This document shows, piece by piece, positions 1 to 12,345 of a DNA stretch of 64,000 bases (the stretch's first letter is position 1; the number at the start of each line of letters is the position of its first letter). A model generated the notes under the pieces. It saw only the letters and a program-made list of their open reading frames with translations, was not told where the DNA came from and ran no database searches. This DNA is from Geosiphon pyriformis (lineage: Eukaryota; Glomeromycota; Glomeromycetes; Archaeosporales; Geosiphonaceae), in the NCBI GenBank assembly GCA_016748015.1, contig JAAOMT010000664.1:1018572-1082571 (forward strand), in the 5' to 3' direction. The position numbers were made by a program, and so were the translations under genes.

Positions 1-27
1 ATCTTAATTTTTAATGCTAATTTTTAG

Positions 28-1282
28 ATATATGTATACCGGAATGATTGATTTGAATAAAGAAAAGGGGGTGGATGTCTTGCAAATACTGATAGCTGCT
101 GATGAGCTCGAACTTCTCGAGTTAATCAATTATTGCCAAGAGCATCTTATTGAAAAGGAATCTAAATGGCTTCAAGAAAATGCTGTTAAAACCATGCAAA
201 CAGTTTCTTATCATGAAGCTTTTGGAAAACTGAAGGAACATTATTCTCGAATGGTTGAGGATAACCCAGATTTTATCTTTAAATCAAATGACTTCCTTTC
301 TTTGGAAGAATCGGTTCTTGTGTTCTTGCTAGAAATAGATGACCTTGATATGAAGGAAATTGAAGTGTGGAAATCTCTAATCAAATGGGGTATTGGAAAC
401 ACACCAAGACTTGTCAAAAAGAAGTTAGTGAGCTGGGGTGCAGAAGATTTTGCTGCACTTGAGAAAACCATTCACAAATGCATCCCATTGATAAGATATT
501 GTGACATCTCTGGGGATGACTTTTTTGACCATGTTATACCATATAAAAAAGTTTTACCGAAGAGCTTAAAGAATGAAATCTGGGCATACCATCTTAAGAC
601 TATACCTCAACCACCAACGCATATTCTTCCATCCCGAGTTCGTTTCGCCGAATCTCTGATCATAAAATCACGACATGTTAATATCATCTCTTCATGGATT
701 GACAAAGAGACTGCTACATTGAATTACAAATCTCCCTACACCTTCAACCTTATATATCGAGGCAGTCGTGATGGCTTTACAGGAAGAAGTTTTCAAAATA
801 GATGTGCCGATTACGTAAACACCGTTGTTGTAGCCAAGATAGCTGGATCTGGGAAAATTGTGGGAGGCTATAATCCCACATACTGGGGAGACTTGGTTTT
901 CCGCAATCAATATTATAATCGTTGTGGATATTATAATAGGGATGAATATTATAATGGGGATGAATTTTATTATAATGAGGCTAAAATTCATTTTGATCGT
1001 TCTGAGGAATATTTGAGTGCGTCTGATGCTTTTATTTTTAATTTGGGTGATGGGAAAAATTCTAACCTCATAAAGGTTGCTCATAGTACAAGTGAAAATC
1101 AAATAGCGTATAATCCCAATTATGGACCATATTTTTATAGTGATTTATTCTTTGGCAATAGTTCTAACGAGAAAGAATCATGCTGGTATAAGCCGAGCTC
1201 CTACAAACCTCAAATTTTTGATAATGAATTTAGTTTTCACCTTGATGAGTTGGAAGTATTTCAGGTAATAAAAAATATATAA
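28..1282 (+). CDS. BTB-BACK-TLDc protein, second exon only (5' part outside window)
   Basis: Last exon of a BTB-BACK-TLDc gene. The exon is taken to start at 28, after the acceptor TTTTTAG; the ATG at 14 lies in the intron. The first residues, YMYTG, match the end of the BTB domain in every paralogue here, so the missing first exon should lie just left of the window. A BACK-like helical region follows (KWLQENAVKTM, SNDFLSLEESVLV, WKSLIKWGIGN, ALEKTIHKCIPLIRY), then a TLDc domain (LIYRGSRDGFT, TVVVAKI, IVGGYNPTYWG, AFIFNLGDGKN, YGPYFYSDLFFG, LDELEVFQV). BTB-BACK proteins are often cullin-3 adaptors and TLDc domains are linked to oxidation resistance and V-ATPase interaction; neither role is shown here. 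The TLDc loop is unusually long and rich in Tyr and Asn. It ends VFQVIKNI rather than the family's VFQVIEK. Confidence 0.88.
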
Positions 1283-4200
1283 AACTACCATATCAATGGC
1301 TAAGCAAAACGTTGCTTTTTGTAAATGAGATTTTATTTGGTTTTTTTAATTCTTATAATAATTATGTGCCATTTCTATCTGATTTGGCCTGATTCTTTCT
1401 TATTAATATATTTTTGATAAATTTAGAAAATTATATTTAGAGTTAATTGGGAAATCTTATCTAAAAACTTTGCTTATTCATTTCCGAACAAACCAAATTC
1501 AAATGCAATAATATTTTGTTTTTTTATTAATTTACTTTCTACTCATTCGAGGTAAAAAAGACGAGCACTATCTCTGTATCTTTACCTCGCATCAAATGTA
1601 TCTTAGAAAAACTATTTTATTGTTACTTATTATCATTTAGTTGTTTTAAATTTTTTGGCTAATTTTGTTTTAGTAAATCTAAAAATAAACCAAAAACAGT
1701 TGTTTTGAATTTTATAAATATTTTGAATATAAATTCATTTTATTTGAATTTATGAATATTTTTGTAAATAATGTTTTCTAAAAATATTTAAGTCAATTCG
1801 TAATATTTTATCTAAAAAATAATTAAAAATAATTAAAAAATACAATTATTATATATTAATTTGTATTATAATATTTTTTAAATGCAAAATTGAATACATT
1901 TTTATAGCAAATAACACCAAAATAGATTCAAAAAAATTGACGTTATTTTTTCTTAATATTTTTTAAAAACTTTTAAGATGGTCAATGTTTTCTTAAATTT
2001 GCAAATAAATATTATCAAAAACTTTCAAAAATAGCAAAAACTTACTAAAAACTAAATAAAATAGACCAGCAGATAAAACATTTCAAAACTTAAAAAATAT
2101 TTGTTTTAGCTTCTATTTAATTATGCTAAATCCCAAATATTATGCTTTAAATGTTTTTTCTTTAACCATATACTGATTATATTTCATGGCTTTTTATTTA
2201 AACAAACTAACTTTAACAAAAATTAATGGTAAAGTTTATTCTTAAACTCTTGATTATTATATAATATGTTTAGTGTAATATTATTATTTAATAGTGGTTA
2301 ATTTAAAATAGTTGTATTTTGTTATTATAAAAATTTGAAATTCTTTACAAATTTTAACAACTTTATTTAAACCAATTTATAGAGTTTTTATTATTATTAG
2401 GTTTTAACTTTGTGTTTACACATAAATATTGAAAGCAGGAAAAAAGTCCAATTTAAATATTAACCAAATTTTATTACAATAAACAATATTTATAAATAAA
2501 TCAATTAAGATTAGTAATTTGAAACTTTAAATGTTACAAACTTGATATAATTTATTAACTTTTAATTATTTTGGAATTAATAAAAGTTTTTAACATGTTT
2601 AACTTAAAATATATATGCAAATAAAAATATTAAAACATTAATTTTATAAATTATTACAATTTTTTTTGTATTAACTAATCAATAATAATTATTTTCAAGA
2701 ATTTTATTATAAATTTAATTTTATATTATTTATTGTCAATCAATTTATTATAATAATATATTTTTTAATTTGTAATAAAACTATTACTATTAATAAAATT
2801 ACAGAATTAATCTTTTTTAAAGTTTGCTTTTTATTATTCAAATTATTAAAAATCAAAATTAATTTATTTACTGCTTCTATACAAAAACTGATAATCAAAC
2901 TGAAAAAAAAACAATTTTAAACAATATTTAAAATATCTAATTAGTCATTATTAAAAAATAAACAAAATTTTCACACATGGTATAATTTTTATACAAAAAT
3001 TTATATATAGTTTTATTAACTAACCACTATATTTTGTAAATTATCGCTATTATTTCTTAATTGAAAATATAATTTTTTTTAAAAAGTTTTGCCCGTGTAA
3101 ATTATATAAAACAATTTTAAATAATTGTAATATATTTAATTGAAAATTGAACATATTCAGTTCAAATAAAATAACTAATTAATTAAAATTAAGAAAATCT
3201 TTTAATTTCAAAATTGATAATTAAAAAATAACGGCTGAATGACACTGTATGAAATAATAAATAATTAAATGTGGGTTTTTCAACTCAGTATTATAATATT
3301 TAATTATTAAAAAACCTGGACTTGTTAAAGTTTTTGGCAAATTTTAAAATTTATGTATTTTATAAAGTACATATTCAAATTATTAAATTTTATTATTATT
3401 ATTATTTGAAACAAAACAAAATATAAGGTAATTAAAATATTTGACTTAAAACTTATTTAAATAAGTCTTAATATGTAATAAAATAAATAATTACTTTTAA
3501 AATTGTACAAAATTAATTAATTATACGAAGACTTAAAAAAAACTAAAAAATTATTATTTTCAATACTTTTAATGATATTGTTACAAATTAGAATAATATA
3601 AAAGAAAACAACTAAAAACAATATAAATTTTAAAAATTTTAACAAAATAGCAAATTTAAAATATATTAAAAAATAATTGTTAATTTATTTGACTCATAAA
3701 TTTATTCCAAAGGTCAATTAATAAGTTATCAATTTAATTAACAATTAAATTAACAATTAAAACAACAACTTCTAAAATTTGTTATTAAAACATTTATATT
3801 CTATTAAAACCTACAAAATATTTTTTATTAAGACATTAGTAATAATAATATTAATTTTTTAAAGTTATATTAATATATCTTTTTAAATTTTATTAATTAT
3901 AACGAAGTTTCTCTATTACATAAAAAAAAAATTTATTTTTTTATTTCAAATGTCTTAAATTAAATATGATTCACGTGCTTTCTACATGTAACCAGACGTA
4001 AGCCCAGTCGAGACAAAACGATGTTAAATCTATATAAAAAAAACAGCCATTTTATGCACAATTATAATTAAACTATTATTATCATAACTAAACTGGCTAA
4101 TTATATAGCAGTCTTATTTGCATCATATTTAATATTAAGAGTCTGCAGCTCTCAAAGTATCATCATTCTAGTAAACTTTTTTTTACTTACAAAAGAATCT

Positions 4201-6444
4201 GGGTTTTTTTCAAAAATATTATTATTACTATTTACACCATATTTTATTTTAAGACTTACTATCTTTCTTGCTCAAATTATTAACAATTTTCTCCAAAAAT
4301 GTCAATATTTTTCTCAATTGCAAGAATTCTATTTGCTGTTTTAATCTTTACAAAAACATAATTACCAATAAATTTTTTATCACAAAAATTAAATATAAAA
4401 TCTTGTACTAGCAAAGTAAAGCACAAATATTTCAATGCTAACTACAGACTTGAACAAAAACTTTAGAAGAAGAAATAATAATATTTTGTAATTAGAAACC
4501 AAATAGTTTATACTTTAGTACTTAAATTATTGCCAATAACAAAGAGTTTCTTATTAAATATAGTTTTTTTTTAATTTACTAGTTTTATAAATAATGATAT
4601 TCAAAAGCAATCTAAAAAGTAAATATAACAATTACATATTTTAGTTGTCAAAAAGAATTAAAAGATTAAAAATAAAAGAGATACAGCTATAAACTTAAGA
4701 AACCAATTTGTTAATTTCAAAGACAGTATAACCAGAAAAAAGATTAACTAACTTGATCTTAAATATATAATAAAAAACATTAACTTTTTTTTGATTAAAA
4801 AGAAAAAAATTCTAATATTATCTTTTATTAACAAAACCTATTAGCAAATAAGAGCAGTTTTAACAGATTTAGAATTCTTGAAATACACAACAACATATTA
4901 TTATTAATTAGTAAACTAAAACTTAGTACTTAAAACTTTAGAGTAAGTTAGTTATTAATTTTTTATCAAAAACTTTGGAGTTCTTGGAAAAAACAGAGAG
5001 CACATTAGGATTATTTTTGGTAGGCCTTTTGATAAAACTTTGTAAGGAAAAAAACTTTCAACCAAAGATAAAAACAGTGCTTTAAAACTAGCAAAAGACT
5101 GGTCTATTACTACTTTATTGAAGAAAAGTTATTAGGTGCTTCAGAAAATAAAAAGGTTGCAACTTTTTTACTTTTTACTCTGGATGTGGTCTAAAAATAT
5201 GAGAATTTTTAATTTTATTATAACAATTTATTGTATTTTTTTTTGTGGTAATACTTTTAGCTTAATTAACGCCAATTATTATTATGAAATTTTGTTGTTT
5301 TAAGTTTTTAGTATTTTTTAAGTTTATTTATAACTTTGCTTTTTTCAGTTTTTAGTTTTATTTTTTTATTTTGATTCAATAAGTTTAAAATAAAATAAAA
5401 TTAATTTGAAATTTGAAATCTCTTAAATAAAACTTAAATAATTTGATCAACTTATTAAACTTAATTAGATAATTTTTAAACCAATTTTAGTGTCGAGTTA
5501 ATGAAATTTCGAAAAATTATTGTTATAGAAATTTAGTATTGAAATTTTTTTCAAAAATGCTTTAAAATTAAAAAAATGAAACAAAAAGCAAAATAATATT
5601 AATATTTCAAATATTAATTTTGAATGGTTTAAACAAAAGATCAACTTATTTAGAGCTAATATAAATAAATTAAAATTTTAAAGAATTATTTAGTTATAAA
5701 ATTTCTGCTTAATTGAGTGATCCGTTAAAATAATATATCTGTAATACAGAATTATATCATAATTATTTAAAATTATCTAAATTGCTTCATTATAAGTTGA
5801 CTTTTTGCTTTTCAATTAAGTTTTATCAAGGCTTGTTCCAATTGTGAACGTAAACTATGAATAAAGATTTTAATCACAAAAAGAAAATGGCAAGTTTAAA
5901 AACGAATAACTAATAATTTTCGCACAATCAATAAGTGCAGAATAGATTTAGAAAAAGAACTCTTTTACTCAACAGTTGGCCATCTTTATCTCAATCCAAA
6001 AGAAAAATTTATAGCGTGGGTTGATTGTCACCTAAACAAAAATTAAAACATAGCTAGTCTTTTTTGTTTTGAGCAAAAAATGGATATTAAAAATAGGTAG
6101 CAATTTTCACAAAACAATAACCTAAAACATACTAGCTGTATTGGTAGAAAAATTTTCAGCATGCTATTTTAAAGTTATAGATTTTTGATTATATAAATAT
6201 AAATTCAGTCTTGTAAGGCTTAGACCTAATTTAATTTAATTTAATTTAATTTGGCGATTCCTAAAAAAGATGGGGTGTAGGACTTGAAAGATTGCTCATT
6301 TTCTTTATAAAATTACAAAATAGTTGTACATGTGAAAATTGCATAATTAATCTCCTTAAATCAGTGATTGATTGATTGATTTATTAATAAATCAGGGTTT
6401 TGAAAGTGGGGAATCATCGAAGTTTTTACTCCTCTATTTTCATT
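1283..6444. other. AT-rich intergenic region
   Basis: About 5 kb of very AT-rich DNA between two plus-strand TLDc genes. I find no ORF with recognisable protein features on either strand. A short less AT-rich patch near 3969-4020 resembles the sequence at 59446-59510 beside the LINE relic, so it may be an old LINE tail. The stretch near 5080-5200 could be old transposon coding sequence, but I cannot name it. Confidence 0.6.
6228..6252. repeat. TTTAA pentanucleotide microsatellite
   Basis: About five uninterrupted units of the pentamer ATTTA/TTTAA, some 190 bp upstream of the start codon of the next TLDc gene. It is simple sequence with no evident function. Confidence 0.8.
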
Positions 6445-7985
6445 ATGTCTAAATTTACTGAAACTCTTATCCATGACTTTAGCGAGCTATTGCAAAATTC
6501 GGATGAATATAATCTGATTATTGAAGCTGGAGAAAAACCCGAGCTCAAAAAGTTTCAAGCTCACTCTATTATTCTTCGTGCTCGCTCTCCTTATTTTCGA
6601 CGAGCCTTGTCAAATGACTGGGCGAAAAAGAAGGAACATATGTTGATTTTTAAGAAACCTAACATTGCAGCAAAAATATTTGAGATTATACTCGGGTAGA
6701 GCTATTTTATTGTTTTCTATAAATAATAGAAAAAAAACTAAATATCTTAAAATTTCTTATATTACTAATTTATAGATATATGTATACTGGCGTGGTTAAT
6801 TTGAATAAAGAAAAAGGGGAGGATGTCCTGCAACTACTAATAGCTGCTGATGAGCTTGAACTTCTTGAGTTAATCAATCATGGCCAAGAGCATCTCATTA
6901 AAAATGAATCTAAATGGCTGCAAGAAAATGCTGTTAAAACCATGCAAACTATTTCTCGTCATGAACCTTTTGGAAAATTAAAGGAGCATTATTCCCAAAT
7001 GGTTAAAAATAACCCACAGTTTATCTTTAAATCAAATGATTTCCTTTCGTTGGAAGAATCGGTCCTTGTATCCTTGCTTCAAAGGGAAGACCTTGAAATA
7101 GAGGAAATTGAATTGTGGCAATCTTTAATCAAATGGGGCATTGGAAACACATCAAAAATTACTGAAAAGAAGTTAATGAGCTGGGGTGCAGAAGATTTCG
7201 CTGCCCTTGAGAAAACCATTCACAAATGCATTCCATTGATAAGATATTATGACATCTCTGGGGATGACTATTTTGACCATATCGTACCATATAAAAAAGT
7301 TTTACCGAAGAACTTAAAAAAGGAAATTTGGGCATACCATCTTAAGACTAAACCTCAACCACCAACTCATGTCCTTCCACCTCGAGCCCGTTTTGCTGAA
7401 TCTGAGATCATAAACTCACGACAAATCAATATCATTTCTTCATGGATCGATAAAAAGACTACAAAAAACTACAAATCTCCCTACACTTTCAAACTCCTCT
7501 ATCGAGGCAGTCGTGATGGCTTCACAGTAAGCAGTTTTCGAAATCTATGTTCCAATCAGTTTAAAACCGTTGTCGTAGCCAAGATAACCGGACCCGGAAA
7601 TATTGTGGGAGGCTATAATCCCACATCTTGGGGTGGCAACCAACCAAATACAATTAATTATGACTATAGTTATAATTATAATTATAATTATAATTATAAT
7701 CGTGAGCAATACTTGAGCGCACCCGAAGCATTTATTTTTAATTTTTGTGATGGGAAGAACCCTACCCTCGCAAAAGTTGCTCGTAGTACAAGTGGAAATC
7801 AAATAGGGTATTGTCAGAGTTATGGACCATATTTTTATAGTGATTTATTCTTTGGCGATAATTGCAACACACAAAAATCATGCTGGCATCAGTTAACCTA
7901 TTTCCAACCTGAAATTTTTGATACCACAGGTCGAGCTGCGTTTCAGGTTGATGAATTGGAAGTATTTCAGGTTATTGAAAAGTGA
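6445..7985 (+). CDS. BTB-BACK-TLDc protein, complete, two exons
   Basis: Exons 6445-6695 and 6776-7985 with an 80-bp GT-AG intron (donor GGGTAG, acceptor TTATAG, branch-like TACTAAT) join in frame to about 486 residues. The start MSKFTETL was chosen over an in-frame ATG 15 codons upstream because paralogues begin at this point (MAKFTE, MANFTK, MSKLTE), giving each a first exon of exactly 251 nt. Residues 1-84 are the first part of the BTB domain (NLIIEAGE, KKFQAHSIILRARSPYFRRAL). BACK covers roughly 130-230 and TLDc 305-486 (LLYRGSRDGFT, TVVVAKI, IVGGYNPTSWG, YGPYFYSDLFFGD, VDELEVFQV). Such proteins usually act as dimeric ubiquitin-ligase adaptors or TLDc stress proteins; that role is inferred only from domains. 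The TLDc loop holds an in-frame Tyr-Asn microsatellite. Upstream lies an ATTG/GATT repeat at about 6366-6382. Confidence 0.93.
7652..7701 (+). repeat. In-frame TATAAT hexamer repeat encoding a Tyr-Asn tract
   Basis: Repeats of TATAAT inside the coding sequence encode alternating Tyr and Asn in a loop of the TLDc domain, between GGYNPTSWGG and the EQYLSAPEAF motif. The unit is six bases, so gain or loss of units keeps the frame. Confidence 0.9.
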
Positions 7986-9866
7986 TTTTATTATAACTTG
8001 AGCTTTTAAAAATACCATAATACTCCTTTTTACTTTAAGTAAACTTTTAACCTGATAAGCTTTCTAATAGATAATTTTTATATGGCTTTGCTTCTATTGC
8101 TTCTATTTCTTCTATTGATAACATAAAATTATATCAGCTAGCAGTTAGGGGCCTTTTTAATTTTTTAAAATAACTAGTCTTTTAAGGCTAATATTTTTGG
8201 GTTAAATTAATTCCGAACATTCAGGATTTTTGTTCTTTATGTTTTAAATAATTGTTTTAATTTTATTTTAAAATTTGAATTTTATTATTTTAGCCTATGA
8301 AAAAATATATAAGTAACCCAGGAAGTTGCTTCATGTATTTAGAATATCTTTTTCTTAAAAAGATTTTTAAGCTACATTGAAAAAAAATAAGTAGGCTTTT
8401 TATTATTTGCAGTCTTTTATTTGTTGCAATAATATTTTAATAATAATCTTCAAGTTTAATAAACAAAAACTTATTAAACGCATTAAAAAGCAAATAAGAG
8501 GATTGAAGAAATAATTCTAAAATCAAATAATAAGAATTGAAAATTAAGCATATAGAATATTTTTGAGAAATCTATTTCAATTTTTTTATAATATATTTTG
8601 ATTTTGCAAAAAAAAAGAATATTATAATAATATAATAAAACTAAGAAATAAAAATAATTATTTATCAAATCGTTAATATTATAGCTTATTCAATTTATTG
8701 AATAATAAAGCTTCTTTTAAACAAAATAAAAATTATTATTTAAATAATAACAAATAATATTAATAATACGATTTTAAGTATTAAGATTTTATAAATAAAC
8801 ATAAAAACTATTATGAATTTTAAATTTTAATAAAAGTTTTAGCTATAAGCTATTAATTTAATTTTTTAATCGTTTTAAAAGCTGCAAATCTTTAGAATTT
8901 AAATAGTAAATTTTATAATAAAAAGCAAACGTAATTACTCATTTGAGATTTGAAAAATTTTGTTGATTATTCTTTAATGCTTAAGTAATATATATTAACC
9001 TTTTGGAGTTATTTTTTTAGTTTTCAGCGTAAGATTAATTAATTATAAAAAAAAATTTATATTTATTAAAAATAATAAGATCATTGCAAAAAATAGTGTT
9101 CATTTAATAATAAAAATTATTTTGATTTTAAGTTTTTTAAATCAAATTGACAGTTTTTTATAAGTTTTTATTTAAATCATAAATGTGGTTTATGCGCGAT
9201 CCACGTCTAATGTATGAGAATCGCGTCATGCGCAAAATAGTCTGCGGTTAGACTACATCGTCAGCAAAGAAATTTGATTATTACAAATGTGTGTTAATTG
9301 TTGTGATTTAAATAAAATTACTTTTAAATATTAACTGTAAATTTAAATTTATTGTCAATTTCTAAACTAATATCAAAATTAATTTGTAAAAATTTTTAAA
9401 AAAAATATTTTGTGGTATTTTAATCTTTTATTAACATTTTTTGAAATACCTGCATATTTTAATATTTTAGAATGTATAAAAATAGATTTAGATGATACTT
9501 TAAGAATTTTTTTCATCTATATATTATTAAATTGTTACATCTTTTGGTTTTTTCTCTTTTACAAATTTATGAAAAAAATTTGATTGTTGTTACAACATTT
9601 AAAAAACGGTATCATCATTTAAATAAAATAAAATAATTTTATATTGTATTTTATGATCACAAAACCTTGAATAATTTATCACTACTTAAGCATTGAATTT
9701 AACACAAGCTTTTCATCTTAATTATTATTAATTTTCTCCTTTAAATTCTTTATAAATCTGAAATACAACAGAGAAAATATGATATGTTTTTATGATATTT
9801 TAATTACCAACAAGCAGTTTGAACTACAATACAAAGGAAAAATTTTATATTTATAGGCATAATAAA
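7986..9866. other. AT-rich intergenic region
   Basis: Contains the 3' flank of the TLDc gene, where the stretch around 8050-8090 (ATAAGCTTTCTAATAGATAA) resembles the 3' flanks of the minus-strand paralogues. The rest is AT-rich with no supported gene. A small GC-richer patch at about 9183-9275 stands out and can form hairpins (TAGTC...GACTA; GCGCGAT...ATCGCGT). Confidence 0.6.
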
Positions 9867-11318
9867 TCACTTTTTGACTCCTTTTTCAATAACCTCAAAT
9901 ACTTCCAATTCATCAACCTGAAACGTAACCCGACATGTTATATCGAAAATTTCAGGTTGGATGTCAGCCAACTTATGCCAGTATGACTCTTGTGTATTGC
10001 AATTATCGCCAAAGAATAAATCATTATAAAAATATGGTCCATAACTCTAACAATATGCTATTTCATTTCCACTTGTACTACGAGTAATCTTTGCGAGGGC
10101 AGGATCCTTCCCGTCACCTAAATTAAAAATAAATGCTTCTGGCGCACTCAGATATTGCTGATTATAGCCACAGTAGATGCTACCACATGATATGGGATTA
10201 TAGCATCACACAATATTTCCGGGTCCGGTTATCTTGGCTACGACAACGGTTTTAACCTGATTGGCACATAGATTTCGAAAACTGCTTACTGTAAAGCCAT
10301 CAGGACTGCCTCGATAGAGGAGTTTGAAAGTGTAGGGAGATTTGTAGTTTTTTGTAGTCTTTTTATCGATCCATGAAGAAATGATATTGATATGTCGTGA
10401 GTTTATGATCTCAGATTCAGCAAAGCGGGCTCGAGGTGGAAGGATATGAGTTGGTTGTTGAGGTTTAGTCTTAAAATGATATGCCCAGATTTCCTTCTTT
10501 AAGTTCTTCGGTAAAACTTTTTTATATCATGTATACCGGAGTGGTTAATTTGAATAAAGAAAAGGGGGCAAATGTATTGCAAATACTTATAGCTGCTGAT
10601 GAGCTCGAACTTCTTGAGTTAATCAAGCATGGTCAAGAGCATATCATTAAAAATGAATCTAAAGGCTGCAAGAAAATGCTGTTAAAACTATGGAAACAGT
10701 TTCTTGCCATGAACCTTTTGGAAAACTAAATGGGTATTACTTCCAAATGGTTGGCAATATTATCTTTAACTCAAATGATTTCCTTTCTTTGGAAGAATCG
10801 ATCCTTGCATCCTTGCTTCAGATGGAAGACCTTGAAATTGAGGAAGTTGAAGTGTGGCAATCTTTAATAAAATGGGGTATTGGAAACACATCAAAAATAA
10901 TTGAAAAGGCGTTAGTAAACTGGGATGCAGAAGATTTTGCTGCCCTTGAGAAAACCATTCAAAAATGCATCCCTTTGATTAGATATTATGTCATCTCTGG
11001 GGATGACTATTTTGACCATATCATACTATCTTAAAATTAGTCTAATAATTTAAAATAAGGTAACCTTACCTGATAATAATCTCAAATATTTTGCTGTAAT
11101 ATTTGGCTTCTTAAAAACTAACATATGATCCTTTTTTTTAGCCCAGTCATTTGACAATGCTCGTTGAAAATAAGGAGAACGAGCACGAATAATAGTAGGG
11201 GAGTTTGAAACTTTTTAAGTTCGGCTTTTTCGCCAGCTTCAATAGACAGGTTATATTCATCGGAATGTTGCAATAGCTCGCTGAAGTCATGGATAAGAGT
11301 TTCGATAAATTTAGCCAT
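9867..11318 (-). pseudogene. BTB-BACK-TLDc pseudogene with internal inversion
   Basis: The minus strand carries a BTB first exon (start MAKFIETL at 11318, donor near 11073) and the TLDc half (about 10527 down to 9867). The BACK segment between them lies on the plus strand. The gene is also broken by point lesions. In the TLDc half, TGA at 10206-10208 replaces a Gly codon of IVGGYNP, and TAG at 10047-10049 replaces a Gln codon in the AYCQSYGP region. The BTB exon loses frame after KKFQ. The inverted BACK part lacks one T of the KWLQ codons (near 10663), shifting its frame. It cannot make the normal protein. The exon order still matches the intact minus-strand paralogues, so it began as an ordinary member of the array. 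Confidence 0.9.
10528..11027 (+). other. Inverted internal segment of the TLDc pseudogene
   Basis: Plus-strand sequence from MYTGVVNLN through DDYFDHII is the start of exon 2 and the BACK region, in opposite orientation to its flanks. The left break joins minus-strand TTTTTATAT (the PYKKVLPK codons) to ATGTATACC. The right break joins CATATCATAC to TATCTTAAAAT, the reverse complement of an intron end plus the first exon-2 bases. Both breaks fall in short ATA/TAT-rich sequence, so a microhomology-type inversion of about 500 bp fits. Confidence 0.88.
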
Positions 11319-11656
11319 TGAGAGTTATAAAAAGATGAAGAAATTTAAAAATTCTAACTATATAAAATGTTATATGTGAGTAATAACACAAGCTTAATGA
11401 TCAATTAATCAATCATCTCAGCTGCAAGACAACGGTTTTCATGAATCTTTAGCTTCAACTTATAAATACGTGTGATCAAATTTATACTGATATTCTGTAA
11501 GCAATATTAAAAGATAGAATGTTTTAAATATTTAAACTAATTTAATTCTGATAATTGTTAATAATTGTAATTTTTCCCACCTTTTATAAGATATTAACTG
11601 TAGAATATATTTGTTCATCTTCGACATATTGACATCACCCCAGATGTATAATTGAA

Positions 11657-11893
11657 ATGTATATCAAGAAAGAATTCAATATCAATTTTGCGTTAAGCAG
11701 CAAAAAATATCAAACAAACTTTAAGTTTCTCAAACAATTGCTAATGAAACTTTTTAAAAACAAAAAATTCACAAGATTAAGATCTTTTTTAAGGAAAAAT
11801 AAAAACATCCCATTATTTTTAACAAAATACACATTGTATAAACACAACATTTTCAGATCTAATGTTCAGATATCATTGAAAATGTTATTTTAA
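11657..11893 (+). CDS. Small Lys/Phe-rich ORF, duplicated
   Basis: A 78-codon ORF rich in Lys, Phe, Leu and Asn (FKFLKQLLMKLFKNKKF). I recognise no domain. Its last ~60 codons are kept open in the duplicate at 32386-32589 with almost no changes. Since the surrounding non-coding DNA is equally similar, the identity reflects recent duplication and does not show selection. It may be a chance ORF. Confidence 0.2.
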   Translation: MYIKKEFNINFALSSKKYQTNFKFLKQLLMKLFKNKKFTRLRSFLRKNKNIPLFLTKYTLYKHNIFRSNVQISLKMLF

Positions 11894-12097
11894 AAATATA
11901 ATCTATGAGTATTTTTTTTTTCAACTTAAGCAAATTAATTTTACTACTCAAATACTAACAAAAAAACAGAGCTAAAAAAACATTTATCTTACAAACATTA
12001 AAAATTTAATTTTATAACATTTGTTTAATTTAAAAATATAAATACGATAAATAAGTGTCATCAGAGTTGTAACTAATTGTATTTATATACAAACCAT

Positions 12098-12345
12098 CTT
12101 AAGATCAAACCTCAATCACCAACGCATCTTCTTCCACTCAGAGTTTGTTTCGCCCAATCTCAGATTATAAAATCACCACATGTCAACATTAATAAAAAGA
12201 CTGCTACAACGAATTACAAATCTTCCTACATCTTAAACCTTATATATTGAGGCAGTTATGATAGCTTTACAGGAAACAGTTTTCGGAATATATTTGTCAA
12301 CTATGTAAAGACTGTTGTCGTAGCCAAGATGCCTTACAAACTCTC
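12098..12345 (+). pseudogene. TLDc gene fragment
   Basis: Plus-strand remnant covering the BACK-TLDc linker and start of TLDc. It corresponds to HLKIKPQ, PTHLLPLR, INKKTATTNYKS, then LIY followed by a stop (TGA) where paralogues have Arg, then GNSFRN and KTVVVAKM. It lacks the N-terminus and the rest of TLDc, so it is a dead fragment. An almost identical copy lies at 32755-33005. Confidence 0.8.

Noticed and set aside
7545-7802. Minus-strand ORF with Ile-rich stretch
   Set aside because: Antisense reading of the Tyr-Asn hexamer repeat of the TLDc gene.
9183-9275. Possible tRNA gene in the GC-richer islet
   Set aside because: No A-box and B-box pair and no cloverleaf could be drawn.
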